From a virus, in IMG/VR virus record IMGVR_UViG_3300025151_008489, positions 1 to 24,038 of that record: a stretch of DNA of 24,038 nt. One strand, given 5' to 3'. The translations under genes were made by a program, and so were the position numbers. Position 1 is the first letter of the stretch; the number at the start of each line of letters is the position of its first letter. Positions 6,595 to 16,880 of this stretch are shown piece after piece. The notes beneath the pieces are model-generated. The model was not told the DNA's origin, ran no database searches, and worked only from the letters and a program-made list of their open reading frames with translations.

Positions 6595-9500
6595 ATGTGT
6601 GTAAAGTGCGACTACAAATTAAAATACAAACAAGGTAAGAAATTCACCAGTTATATTCCACTGCATGGACATTCCACTTATTCTCAAGGGGATGGTGTTA
6701 CGAAGATAGAAGATATAATGACGCGTGCAAAAGAGGTTGGTGCTCCCGGTATATCATTAACCGAACATGGTAATATGTCGTCCTTCTATAAATTCTACAA
6801 CCATGCAGTGGAGACTGGAATAAATCCTATTGTAGGTTGCGAATTATATACAAATGACTTATATCATTCAGACAATGAAAAGTTCCTTGAATTAAAAAGA
6901 GGTACTGCAGATGTAATAGGTGATGCAGGCGAACATTTGGATAAAACAGATGCAGCAAATAATCACACACTAGTATATGCAAAAAATTATGAAGGTGTAA
7001 AAAATCTTCTTAATATATCTAATGAAGGTTTTGACAATTATTATAGAAAGCCTCTTTCAAGTATGGAAAGAGTGTATAATGGACTTAATGAAAATAACAT
7101 AATTACAACAGGCTGTTTACAGTCAAAATGGAATCAGCTTGTTTTGGCAGGTAAAGAGGTCGAGGCATTAGAGTTAATTAAAAAATATCGAGATAAGTTT
7201 GGTGATGATTTTTATTTGGAGGTTCAGTTAAACAATTTGGATATTCAAATGAAATGTAATAATTTCTATAAAAAGGTTTATGAAAAAACAGGAATCAAAC
7301 CTGTATTTGCACTTGACTATCATTATGCAAATAAAGATGATTGGTATATACAATATCTACTTTATGTAATACGTCAACGTGAAACTGTTAAGTCATATAC
7401 ACCACAGGACTGGTTTTATACTGTACATTCATTATACATAAAACAAATAGATGAGATTTATGCAGAGGCAGAAAAATATGGTATGGATAAAAAATTCCTT
7501 GAATTATCAATTGATTCTACTTTTGAAATAAATGACAAGGTAAAAATAGAAATGCCTAAATATCCAGATAATTTTCCAAAGTATCATGAGGACAAGTCAT
7601 TAAGCGAATCTGAATTTATGTCAAAGTTAAAAGTAAAATGGGTTGAAAAAATACAAAACGGTTTACTTCCGGACAACAATAAAGAATATACAGACAGACT
7701 TAAATATGAATTGGATATTATTAAATCAAAAGGTTTTATAGACTATTTCTTAATTTTAGATGACTTACTTAATAACTTTGTATATAAGGTAGGCGGTGCA
7801 ACTGGTGCAGGTCGTGGTTCTGCTGGTGGCTCTCTTGTATTATTTGTATTAGATATTACAAAAATTGACCCAATAAGACATAATCTAATTTTTGAACGAT
7901 TCTTGAATCCTGCTCGTATTGACCCTGCCGATGTTGATTTAGATATAGATTCTGATACTCAAAAGAAATGTGAGGATTATCTAAAGGACAAGTTTGGTAA
8001 ACAGCGTGTCTGTCATATTGCAAACTTTGGTAAATTTGGTGCCAAAACTACAGTAAAGGATTTATGTAGAATACATGAGCTAGACTTTGTATTATCAAAT
8101 AAACTTACAGGATATTTTAGTGATGACCCTAATTCACCTATAGATTTTGAAATGAAAAATGCATTTAACATTGCGCAGAAAAAAGGCGAAAAGGATTTAA
8201 TGCAGTTTATCAAGGACAATAAAGAATTATTCTTAAAAATTGCACCTAAAATGGTAGGTATGGTTAGGCAAACAGGTAGGCATGCATCAGGTATTTTGGT
8301 AAGTAATAAAGATTTGAATTGTTCAGAAATACCTTTACTGCGACTTAAAGGTGAGACTGTTACAGGTGTACAAGAAGGTGGTGATGAACGTGAGGTTAGT
8401 GAACTTGGATATTGCAAGTTGGATATTCTTGGACTTAAGGCCGCGTCTGTTATTAACGATACATTCAAATTGATTGAGAAAAAGCATGGTGAATCTGATT
8501 TAGAACAAAGAATTCTGAAATCTAATTTCGATGACAAAAAGGTATATGATGAGTTCGAAACAGGTAACTGTAAGGATATCTTTCAATTCGGTTCGGACAA
8601 TATGATAAATTTAATTAGAACAATTAAACCTAAAAGTATTGTTGACTTATCTTCTATTAACGCAATGTTTAGGCCCGCCATAATCCAGGCAGGAGGAATT
8701 GACGAATATATTAAAAACCGCGAAAATCCGGAAGAGGCAAAATTTTTGCTAGACCAAAAATCTCCAATGCTATGGGATATACTTGGTGAATCATTTGGCG
8801 TACCTATATTTCAAGAGCAGATTATGTTTATTCTACAAAAGATTGGCGGCTTTACACTTGCTGAAGCAGATGGTGGTAGGAAAATATTAAAGCTACTTCA
8901 TAAAGGTAATCAAGACAAAAAGGATAATTTTTATGATATGCTTGATAGATTCAAAAAAGGTGCCAAAGCAAATGGTATGAAGGATAGAGATATAGATGAA
9001 CTACTTGATGTGCTAGGTAAATATTCAGAATATTCATTTAATAAATCTCACTCTTTGGCATACGCAATGAATGCTTATATATCAATGTGGCAAAAGGTAC
9101 ATTTTCCTTATGAATATTATACTGCTCTTCTTAACCACTCAACAAATGCAGAATTAAGTTGGTTTGTAAAACAAATTAAAAAGAAAGGTATAAAGTTTAA
9201 TGAATTTGAAATAGGTCAGACAGGTAATAGTTTTGAAATAGATTATGACAATAAATCAATAAAGTTTGGTCTTAATCTTGTAAAAGGTATACCAGATAAG
9301 GATGCTGCAATTATAAATTCTGTAAAACCCGGCGGTGTCAATACATTAACAGAGCTTGTTGACTTTATTCTTGACAATAAAATTACAAAACGTACATACG
9401 AACCTTTATGCAGGTTAGGATATTTCAAAGGAATCATGAAAAATTCAAGAGTTCTTGAGGATATAATCAATGCATGTAGAAACAAAAAGAAATCTCAGAC

Positions 9501-9948
9501 AATTCAAGGTATTATTGACCAAATAATGGAAGATACTGTTGGTGAAAAGGATTGGGATAAGACACAGAAGTTTGAATGGGAAAAGAAATACTTTGACTTT
9601 TATTTCAATGAACATCCTTTTGCAAAATATAAAGAGTTTTTCTATGACCACGCACCAGATATTATAGCACAATTGACAAGTCCTAAACAAATTCCAGACG
9701 AAACAGAAAAAGGACAGTTTCAATTATATGGAATTATTAACAAAATTATTATTAAAAAATCTAAGAAAACAGGTAGAGAATTCTATAAAATAGCTTTAGA
9801 AGATGACCAAAAACAATTGTATATAACAATATTCAATACAAGAGATATTGCAGGTTTGTCTGAAGGTGAATTCGTATTGATACCTGCATCTAAAAACAAA
9901 TTTGGTTTTACAAAAAGTAAAAACTCTTCGATAAAAAAGTTGATATAA
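6595..9948 (+). CDS. dnaE: DNA polymerase III alpha subunit (C-family, DnaE type)
   Basis: Replicative DNA polymerase of 1117 residues, close to bacterial DnaE (about 1160). Residues 18-90 begin the PHP domain, with metal-ligand motifs H24-G-H26-S and E57-H58-G-N; these ligands are kept, so a metal-dependent proofreading activity is possible, and no separate DnaQ-type exonuclease is seen in the protein. GAGRGSAGGSL (about 402-412) is the palm glycine loop. The DxDxD run at 446-452 carries the two catalytic Asp residues, and KLDILGLK near 608 the third. YSEYSFNKSHSLAYA (around 810-820) is the family's conserved fingers/HhH-side segment. From about 1040 there is an OB-fold-like stretch (FQLYGIINKIIIKKSKKTGR). 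It sits alone between two copies of the intergenic element, so it is probably its own transcript. A beta-clamp tail motif is not evident. Confidence 0.96.
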   Translation: MCVKCDYKLKYKQGKKFTSYIPLHGHSTYSQGDGVTKIEDIMTRAKEVGAPGISLTEHGNMSSFYKFYNHAVETGINPIVGCELYTNDLYHSDNEKFLELKRGTADVIGDAGEHLDKTDAANNHTLVYAKNYEGVKNLLNISNEGFDNYYRKPLSSMERVYNGLNENNIITTGCLQSKWNQLVLAGKEVEALELIKKYRDKFGDDFYLEVQLNNLDIQMKCNNFYKKVYEKTGIKPVFALDYHYANKDDWYIQYLLYVIRQRETVKSYTPQDWFYTVHSLYIKQIDEIYAEAEKYGMDKKFLELSIDSTFEINDKVKIEMPKYPDNFPKYHEDKSLSESEFMSKLKVKWVEKIQNGLLPDNNKEYTDRLKYELDIIKSKGFIDYFLILDDLLNNFVYKVGGATGAGRGSAGGSLVLFVLDITKIDPIRHNLIFERFLNPARIDPADVDLDIDSDTQKKCEDYLKDKFGKQRVCHIANFGKFGAKTTVKDLCRIHELDFVLSNKLTGYFSDDPNSPIDFEMKNAFNIAQKKGEKDLMQFIKDNKELFLKIAPKMVGMVRQTGRHASGILVSNKDLNCSEIPLLRLKGETVTGVQEGGDEREVSELGYCKLDILGLKAASVINDTFKLIEKKHGESDLEQRILKSNFDDKKVYDEFETGNCKDIFQFGSDNMINLIRTIKPKSIVDLSSINAMFRPAIIQAGGIDEYIKNRENPEEAKFLLDQKSPMLWDILGESFGVPIFQEQIMFILQKIGGFTLAEADGGRKILKLLHKGNQDKKDNFYDMLDRFKKGAKANGMKDRDIDELLDVLGKYSEYSFNKSHSLAYAMNAYISMWQKVHFPYEYYTALLNHSTNAELSWFVKQIKKKGIKFNEFEIGQTGNSFEIDYDNKSIKFGLNLVKGIPDKDAAIINSVKPGGVNTLTELVDFILDNKITKRTYEPLCRLGYFKGIMKNSRVLEDIINACRNKKKSQTIQGIIDQIMEDTVGEKDWDKTQKFEWEKKYFDFYFNEHPFAKYKEFFYDHAPDIIAQLTSPKQIPDETEKGQFQLYGIINKIIIKKSKKTGREFYKIALEDDQKQLYITIFNTRDIAGLSEGEFVLIPASKNKFGFTKSKNSSIKKLI

Positions 9949-9954
9949 TTTCAC

Positions 9955-9979
9955 TATGTCGGAAAGATTTGTTATATTT
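9955..9979 (+). promoter_or_regulatory. Copy C of the repeated 25-bp intergenic element, putative phage promoter
   Basis: TATGTCGGAAAGATT, TGT and TATATTT align to the other copies, with single changes at an A and at the final base. It fills the 57-base gap after the DNA polymerase gene. The next ATG is 26 bases downstream, with AAAAGG at 9991-9996. The leader GGTTACGAA matches the leader after copy A. Confidence 0.65.
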
Positions 9980-10005
9980 ATATTATATAAAAAAGGTTAC
10001 GAAAT

Positions 10006-10818
10006 ATGGAAAAATTAAGTTATGACGTGGTTGAAAACCTGAGAATTGTAATGGGAACATTACCTGAGGAACAACCGTTATTAAAAACAGAATTCAAATT
10101 ATTACAAGATGAGGTTGAGGTTACATTAGAAGACCACATGTCAAACCCTTATAAGTCTATGTTTGTGACTAGTACTTCTACTTGGGGTGATAATGAATTT
10201 AAGAGAAAATGGCCAATTACATCTCCTGAAGGAAAGCTTGAAGTTGTAAAGGCAGTACTAACTCATAATACTTTACCTCAGGCACGAGAGATGGTACAGT
10301 TTATATTTAGAGTTAGAGGTGTACCAAGATGGTTATTTGACTACCACACACAAATACCTTTCACAAGTTTTATGAGTATAGGATGTCGAGATAATAATAA
10401 GTCAGATGTCGATATTGTTACATTAGATGAGTTACCTGAGAAACATAAAAATGTAATGAAGCGACTTAAATCTCTTTATTCATCTGCTCTAAAAACAGAC
10501 CAAGCATCATGGCAATCAGCAAGGTCTTTTTTACCTCAAAGCTATCAACACTCATATCATTTTGGCCAAAATCTATTGTCACTTGTAAGTATGAGAGGGT
10601 TTAACGCATCAGGAAAATTTGATAATGTTGACAATAAAGAATGGGCAATGAGTGAATTATATAAAAAAGTTGTTGATGCAGTTGCTGAAAAATTTCCTTT
10701 GATAGGAGAGTATCTTAGTGTAATACATAATGATACAGAAGAAGTTTTGGAATATATTAAAAATATAAAATACGAAAATTTAAGCGAATCAGATAAAAAG
10801 TTGTTTACAGATGAATAA
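10006..10818 (+). CDS. Divergent flavin-dependent thymidylate synthase (ThyX)-like protein
   Basis: Resembles ThyX, which methylates dUMP using FAD and folate, but with an altered signature. Residues 83-128 follow the ThyX pattern: THNTLPQAREMVQFIFRVRGVPRW fits the segment leading to the conserved GVSR, and R108, S121 and R128 align with conserved ThyX positions. The RHR of the family's RHRX7S signature is replaced by Q116-I117-P118, and its Ser by Gly126. ARSFLP (172-177), N189 and R197 then match the C-terminal ARxxLP...N...R region. At 270 residues it is a little longer than typical ThyX (about 220-250). Loss of RHR may mean a different substrate, dependence on a partner, or no synthase activity. 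The next gene overlaps by 8 bases. I am moderately confident of the superfamily and not of the reaction. Confidence 0.6.
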   Translation: MEKLSYDVVENLRIVMGTLPEEQPLLKTEFKLLQDEVEVTLEDHMSNPYKSMFVTSTSTWGDNEFKRKWPITSPEGKLEVVKAVLTHNTLPQAREMVQFIFRVRGVPRWLFDYHTQIPFTSFMSIGCRDNNKSDVDIVTLDELPEKHKNVMKRLKSLYSSALKTDQASWQSARSFLPQSYQHSYHFGQNLLSLVSMRGFNASGKFDNVDNKEWAMSELYKKVVDAVAEKFPLIGEYLSVIHNDTEEVLEYIKNIKYENLSESDKKLFTDE

Positions 10819-11523
10819 AGTTAATATAAAAAAAGGTATAGAATGTTTGGATGTAGAAATACTTAGTTGGAATCCAGATTCTCAAATGATAACATATAAA
10901 ATTACAGGAACACCTGTATGTCAATATGACCAGCATTCAAGAGCTAGAGTAGGTATAAAATTTAAGGATTATAAAGTTAGTGAAAAGCCTAACTATGTTG
11001 TATATACACAGGTTTGGGAAACAATGGAGAAAGACCCTTCATTCAAGAAAGAGGTTATTGATACATTACAAGAACTTGAAGATTTAAGAAATGAAAATGA
11101 TGAGGTGTTTTCTCAAATAGAAATGTCATCACTTAATTTAATGTCAAGAGAATGTAGCTACGTTGTAGAACAAAATATAGGTTCATTACGAGGACAGATG
11201 GCAAGACGATTGCAGTTTTGTGAAGAGGAATTTATTGTAGGCTTGCACTGGCTATTAAGACAGAAAATGATAGACGCAGGAATTGATTTGGCAAATGGAT
11301 TCAAGCCTATGTGTGACGTAACAAAGAAATGCGAATATGCAAAAGCTGATTATCTATCAAATGCTTTTGGTTGCTTATTTGCAGGCTGTGGAAGATGGAA
11401 ATCACATACAGAATTTGCATCGTTTAATCAGTCTTGTACTACACCAGAATTAGTAAAAGAACAAACAGGCGTTACCTGTACAAAATCAGAATATGAATTA
11501 CAATTAGAAAAGGAGAGTATTTA

Positions 11524-11524
<1 letters not shown>
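10811..11524 (+). CDS. Cys-rich protein of unknown function, partner of the ThyX-like gene (237 aa)
   Basis: Not recognised. The N-terminal 60 residues look beta-rich (DVEILSWNPDSQMITYKITG), then come helices with many charged residues (80-155). The C-terminal third is Cys-rich: C168-X5-C174-X13-C188-X4-C193, then C209 and C223, with the striking NAFGCLFAGCGRWKSHTEF segment. This could hold zinc or an iron-sulfur cluster; neither is shown. Ten Cys in 237 residues is high for this window. The gene overlaps the ThyX-like gene by 8 bases and the GroES gene by 1 base (TAATG), so it is translated together with both. The overlap with a ThyX-like protein that lacks RHR suggests a two-subunit enzyme, which is only inference. 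Confidence 0.75.
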
Positions 11525-13438
<1,914 letters not shown>

Positions 13439-13439
13439 A

Positions 13440-13688
13440 ATGGGAAAAGAGATTAAGATGAATCAGAATAATATGAATCAGCAGCAACAAATACAATTAA
13501 ATCCAGATGATTTAGAAGATATTGTTTGTGAAAAATGTGATTGTCAAACATTTCAATCTGTATTTTTATTCAAGAAATTATCAGCAGTGCTTGCTCCAAC
13601 GGGAAGAGATACATTGGTACCAATGCAGACATATAGATGTACTGATTGTGGACATATCAATCAAGAGTTTTTACCTAAAGAACAATAA
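13440..13688 (+). CDS. Small zinc-ribbon protein with Asn/Gln-rich N-terminus (82 aa)
   Basis: Unknown role. Residues 8-20 are Asn/Gln-rich and likely disordered. Then C30-X2-C33 (with C35 beside it) and C67-X2-C70-GH form a four-Cys zinc ribbon separated by about 34 residues holding LFKKLSAVLAPTGRD. Such ribbons bind nucleic acid or serve as protein contacts. The ATG follows the GroEL stop by one base; ATG at 13458 (Met7) is an alternative start with AAAGAGA upstream. The stop overlaps the next ATG by one base. It is in the groEL transcript, but no sequence feature links it to chaperonin function. Confidence 0.75.
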   Translation: MGKEIKMNQNNMNQQQQIQLNPDDLEDIVCEKCDCQTFQSVFLFKKLSAVLAPTGRDTLVPMQTYRCTDCGHINQEFLPKEQ

Positions 13689-13894
13689 TGTCAAAGGATA
13701 ACGTAAAACATCCAAAGCACTATACTCAGGGAATTGAGATGTGGGAATATGCAAGCTCTCACAATCTCGATTTCTTTGAAGGTAATATAATAAAATATGT
13801 TACAAGATGGAAGCACAAAAATGGTATCGAAGACCTTCTTAAAGCAAAGCAATACCTTGATAAGTTAATTGAAAATAATAAAAAAAAGTCGTAA
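13688..13894 (+). CDS. DUF3310 family protein (68 aa)
   Basis: Matches the DUF3310 pattern, a small protein common in phages and sometimes labelled a nucleotide kinase without experimental support. The signature is HPKHYTQGIEMWEYA near the start, then LDFFEGNIIKYVTRWKHK and GIEDLLKAKQYLDKLIE, giving conserved His, Gly-Asn, Lys-Tyr and Arg positions. Length is normal. It overlaps the zinc-ribbon gene by one base and is the last gene of the chaperonin transcript; copy D of the intergenic element follows. The enzymatic label should not be trusted. Confidence 0.85.
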   Translation: MSKDNVKHPKHYTQGIEMWEYASSHNLDFFEGNIIKYVTRWKHKNGIEDLLKAKQYLDKLIENNKKKS

Positions 13895-13905
13895 AATAAT
13901 TTTTT

Positions 13906-13930
13906 TATCTCGGAAAAATTGCGTATATTA
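13906..13930 (+). promoter_or_regulatory. Copy D of the repeated 25-bp intergenic element, putative phage promoter
   Basis: TATCTCGGAAAAATT, GCG and TATATTA align to the other copies, with G to C in the fourth position. The first ATG of the next gene starts only ten bases after the element, against 22-26 bases for the other copies. If TATATT is a -10 box the transcript would have almost no leader, so that gene may actually start at its second ATG (13986). Confidence 0.6.
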
Positions 13931-13940
13931 GTAGTATAAT

Positions 13941-14864
13941 ATGATTCTAAAAACACCTAAAGATTTAGCTATAAAGGCCCGCAAAATGGGTAAAAGGACA
14001 ATATCTTATAGTCAACTTAATATGTATAAGAACTGTCCTCTTCAATGGAAACTGTCTTACTTAGACGGCATCAAAGATTTCGAGCCTAATATGTTTTTGG
14101 TTTTCGGTACTGCAATGCACGAGGTACTTCAAAAATATATACATACAATGTATAATGAATCAATAGTATCTGCAGACAAATTAGATTTACATAAAATGTT
14201 ATCAGATAATATGTCATCAGAATATAAACTGCGTGTAGAGGAATATGAAGGTAAACACTTTAGTTGCAAGGAGGAGATGGAAGACTTTTATCATGACGGT
14301 GTTGCAATAATAGATTATTTCAAACGCAAGCGTGGTGCTTATTTTTCTAAAAAAAATACAGAATTGGTAGGTATAGAAATGCCAATTCTATATGATGTCG
14401 AAGGCAATGATAAACTTATGGTTATGGGTTTTGCAGACCTTGTTATAAAGGAAGGTGAAAGGTTAAAAATTATAGATATTAAAACATCATATATGGGTTG
14501 GAAACCTAAGAAGAAAAAACAAGAAGGTGACCAGTTAAGGTTATATAAAAGATATTTTTCAAAACAATACGGTGTTGACGAAAGTCTAATCGATGTAGAA
14601 TACTTTATTGTAAAACGTAAGTTATATGAAAACCTAGACTTCCCACAAAAAAGAATACAGCAATATAAGCCAGCTGCAGGAAAGCCATCTATGAATAAAA
14701 CAACCAAGTTGTTAACAGAGTTTATATCTAATTCATTTACAGCTGATGGAAAGAAAAACAAAGAAGGTGATTATCCAGCATACAAAACAGGTTGTACATA
14801 TTGTCCATTCAAAAAACGACACGACTTATGTCCACCAAAAAATAGAATGGCAGCTGCAATATGA
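13941..14864 (+). CDS. PD-(D/E)XK nuclease with Fe-S cluster, Cas4/RecB-like
   Basis: Probably a DNA exonuclease or end-processing nuclease for replication or recombination. Catalytic residues in order: H60 (VFGTAMHEVL), D166 (VMGFADLVIK), D179-I-K181 (IIDIKTS), and Q198-X3-Y202 (the QxxxY motif of RecB/Cas4 nucleases). Four Cys fit an iron-sulfur clasp: C32 in YKNCPLQWKLSY, then C285-X2-C288 and C297 in CTYCPFKKRHDLC. The 307 residues have no helicase domain. The listed start leaves almost no leader after element D. Met16 (13986), with AAAGG eight bases upstream and directly before KRTISYSQL, is a good alternative. The gene ends in an ATGA overlap with the SLOG gene. Confidence 0.88.
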   Translation: MILKTPKDLAIKARKMGKRTISYSQLNMYKNCPLQWKLSYLDGIKDFEPNMFLVFGTAMHEVLQKYIHTMYNESIVSADKLDLHKMLSDNMSSEYKLRVEEYEGKHFSCKEEMEDFYHDGVAIIDYFKRKRGAYFSKKNTELVGIEMPILYDVEGNDKLMVMGFADLVIKEGERLKIIDIKTSYMGWKPKKKKQEGDQLRLYKRYFSKQYGVDESLIDVEYFIVKRKLYENLDFPQKRIQQYKPAAGKPSMNKTTKLLTEFISNSFTADGKKNKEGDYPAYKTGCTYCPFKKRHDLCPPKNRMAAAI

Positions 14865-15259
14865 AAATAGGTATAATAGGAAGTAGAGAATATCAGAACT
14901 ACAGAAAAATAAAAGATACTATATTTTCGTTAAAAAATAGATTTAATGATATTACAATAGTTTCAGGAGGTTGTTTAGATGGGGCAGATAAATTTGCAAA
15001 AAAGTATGCAATAGAACTAGAATGTAATTATATTGAATTCAATCCTGCGCATACACCTAAAAACCTATATTCTGCATTGCACGAAAACTACTATGGAAAA
15101 ATTTATCAGCCTAAGAACTTTTTTCATAGAAATAAAATGCTTGCTAATTATGTAGATTGTTTAATAGCATTTATACCTAAAGGATATAAATCAGCTGGAA
15201 GTGAACATACAATAAAAGAGGCTAAAAAAATGAATAAAAAAGTCGTAATTATTTCATAA
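14861..15259 (+). CDS. SLOG-fold protein, DUF2493/YspA-like (132 aa)
   Basis: A single Rossmann-like SLOG domain that likely binds a nucleotide or nucleotide-derived ligand. Key marks are GIIGSREY at 4-11, VSGGCLDGADKFA at 34-46 (the SGG-x-x-G-A-D phosphate-binding loop), AFIPKGYKSAGSEHTI near 103-118, and a final KKVVIIS strand. Full length for the family. It has an ATGA overlap with the Cas4-like nuclease, so the two are made together. SLOG proteins include DprA and enzymes or sensors acting on NAD-derived or nucleotide signals. The exact role here is not predicted. Confidence 0.8.
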   Translation: MKIGIIGSREYQNYRKIKDTIFSLKNRFNDITIVSGGCLDGADKFAKKYAIELECNYIEFNPAHTPKNLYSALHENYYGKIYQPKNFFHRNKMLANYVDCLIAFIPKGYKSAGSEHTIKEAKKMNKKVVIIS

Positions 15260-15262
15260 AAA

Positions 15263-15288
15263 AATATATAAGTATATATTTATATATT
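15263..15288. promoter_or_regulatory. 26-bp near-perfect AT palindrome, putative operator of the ribbon-helix-helix gene
   Basis: AATATATAA (15263-15271) and TTATATATT (15280-15288) are exact inverted repeats around an 8-base centre. 12 of 13 base pairs match across the whole 26 bases; only 15272/15279 fails. It lies 16 bases before the ATG of a ribbon-helix-helix DNA-binding gene, which suggests autoregulation. The element is pure A/T apart from one G, so chance is a real alternative. TGGAG at 15292-15296 is the ribosome site. Confidence 0.4.
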
Positions 15289-15304
15289 GTATGGAGAATA
15301 AGTT

Positions 15305-15511
15305 ATGGCAAAGCAAAAATTAACATCTGTAAAGGTTAACGAGGAGTCTTGGAATAATTTCAAGAAAATGTCGATAGATGAAAAAATTACATTTAGACAA
15401 TTGGTTGATATATCAATCGAAGAGTTTATTAACAATAAGAGTTTTAGAAACACAATAAAAGAAAAGGTTATAGAAAATGGCAAAAAAGAAAATACTATTA
15501 CTATCAGATGA
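15305..15511 (+). CDS. Ribbon-helix-helix (Arc/CopG-type) DNA-binding protein (68 aa)
   Basis: Likely a small dimeric transcription regulator. Residues 5-11 (KLTSVKV) form the DNA-reading beta strand, NEESWNNFKKMSIDEK the first helix, and TFRQLVDISIEEFINNKS the second; this is the usual strand-helix-helix pattern with the conserved turn before the second helix. The C-terminal tail is Lys/Glu-rich. TGGAG lies nine bases before the ATG. The gene overlaps the following glycosyltransferase by 35 bases, and a palindrome is just upstream, so it may control the glycosyltransferase cluster. Fold and length are convincing for 68 residues; the target is inferred. Confidence 0.75.
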   Translation: MAKQKLTSVKVNEESWNNFKKMSIDEKITFRQLVDISIEEFINNKSFRNTIKEKVIENGKKENTITIR

Positions 15512-16880
15512 TTTAAGAATTCATTCTGGTGTCGGAACAATGTCAAAATCTTTTGTACTAGGTACAGTTAAACAATTTGACTGGGTACAAATGGCAGGTG
15601 CAATCAAACATCCTGAAAAAGGTAAGGTTGCAGATTTATCTGAAGATACAAATAAAATATTAGGAATCGATGATGCTTATATAAAACTTTATCCTGTAGA
15701 CGGATATGGAAATCAGGCTATATTAAGAGAAGTTATGGCAATAGAAAAGCCTGATGGTATTATGCATTTTACTGACCCAAGATTCTGGGATTGGCTATAT
15801 GCAATGGAGCACGAAATTAGACAGAATATTCCTATCATGTATTATAATATATGGGATGACCTTCCTTTCCCACATTGGAATGAAAATGCTTATGAATCTT
15901 GCGATGGCTTGATGGCTATTTCAAAGCAGACATATAATATCAACAAACATGTTTGCCAAAGAAAACCAAGAGTAGAAGGAAAAGACCTGTTTTATGTGCA
16001 ACATGGTATAAATGAAAATGTATTTTTCCCTATATTAGGAGAAGATGCTGAATTTCAAAAATTTAAGAATGAAGTACTACATGGAAAAACTTACGACTTT
16101 ATAGCGTTTTTCAATAGTAGGAATATAAGACGTAAAGGTACCTCTGATTTGCTATCTGCATTTGGAAAATTCAATAGAGAAATGACAGAAGAGCAGGCAT
16201 CGAAAACAGCAATCATATTACATACAGACCCAGTTGACAGTAATGGTACTGATTTACCTGTATTGGTACAAAAGCTATATCCTAAAATGAATGTTATATT
16301 TAGTACGCAGAAATTGCAACCGGTTCAAATGAATTGGTTATATAATATTGCAGATGTAGTTTGTAATCCATCTTCAGCAGAAGGCTTTGGTTTAAGTCAC
16401 ATGGAAGCTATGATGGCTGCAAGACCTACAATTACAACTGTTGTTGGAGGTTTACAAGACCAATTAGGATTCAAAGTTGATGGCGAGGAATTATCTGTTA
16501 AACACTTCACAGCAGAGATTCCAAGTAATAGTACAGGTGAAATATCAAAAGAGCATGGTGAATGGACGTATCCATTGTGGCCGAACCAAAGTTTACAAGG
16601 CTCACCTCCAACTCCATATATCTATGATAGTAGACCTGAAATAAATGATATTGCATCAGGATTAAAATATTGGTATGGACAATCAAAAATGGAAAGAACT
16701 AGAAAAGGAATTCTAGGAAGGAATTGGGCTATCGAAAATAAATTTACAGAAGATGGAATGAATGAGGCTATGTTAAATGCAATTCAAACTACGTTTGATA
16801 ATTTCAAACCTAAAGCAAATTATGAACTTATAGATTTAGACGAAACAAATAAAGTCTATCCAACAGGAGTATTAAGATAA
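15477..16880 (+). CDS. Glycosyltransferase, GT-B fold (GT4-like), first of cluster
   Basis: Transfers a sugar from a nucleotide donor to an unknown acceptor. The N-terminus KKILLLSDDLRIHSGVGTMS (3-22) is a GT-B opening strand and glycine loop. The C-terminal donor site has NSRNIRRKGTSDLLSAF near 215-231 (where GT4 enzymes carry GR-x-x-x-KG) and the EX7E motif E302-GFGLSHM-E310, followed by AARPTITT. The length (467 aa) is normal. It overlaps the regulator gene by 35 bases and the next glycosyltransferase by one base. No signal peptide or membrane span is seen, so it is cytosolic. The acceptor could be a phage structural protein, a host-like polysaccharide, or DNA; the sequence does not say. 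Confidence 0.88.
   Translation: MAKKKILLLSDDLRIHSGVGTMSKSFVLGTVKQFDWVQMAGAIKHPEKGKVADLSEDTNKILGIDDAYIKLYPVDGYGNQAILREVMAIEKPDGIMHFTDPRFWDWLYAMEHEIRQNIPIMYYNIWDDLPFPHWNENAYESCDGLMAISKQTYNINKHVCQRKPRVEGKDLFYVQHGINENVFFPILGEDAEFQKFKNEVLHGKTYDFIAFFNSRNIRRKGTSDLLSAFGKFNREMTEEQASKTAIILHTDPVDSNGTDLPVLVQKLYPKMNVIFSTQKLQPVQMNWLYNIADVVCNPSSAEGFGLSHMEAMMAARPTITTVVGGLQDQLGFKVDGEELSVKHFTAEIPSNSTGEISKEHGEWTYPLWPNQSLQGSPPTPYIYDSRPEINDIASGLKYWYGQSKMERTRKGILGRNWAIENKFTEDGMNEAMLNAIQTTFDNFKPKANYELIDLDETNKVYPTGVLR

Noticed and set aside
8013-8537. Long minus-strand open frame inside the DNA polymerase gene
   Set aside because: It lies opposite a conserved polymerase region, has no ribosome site and reads as a low-complexity Ser/Leu/Ile product; it is a shadow of the coding strand. 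The same applies to the other minus-strand frames, including those opposite groEL (11900-12322, 12883-13386).
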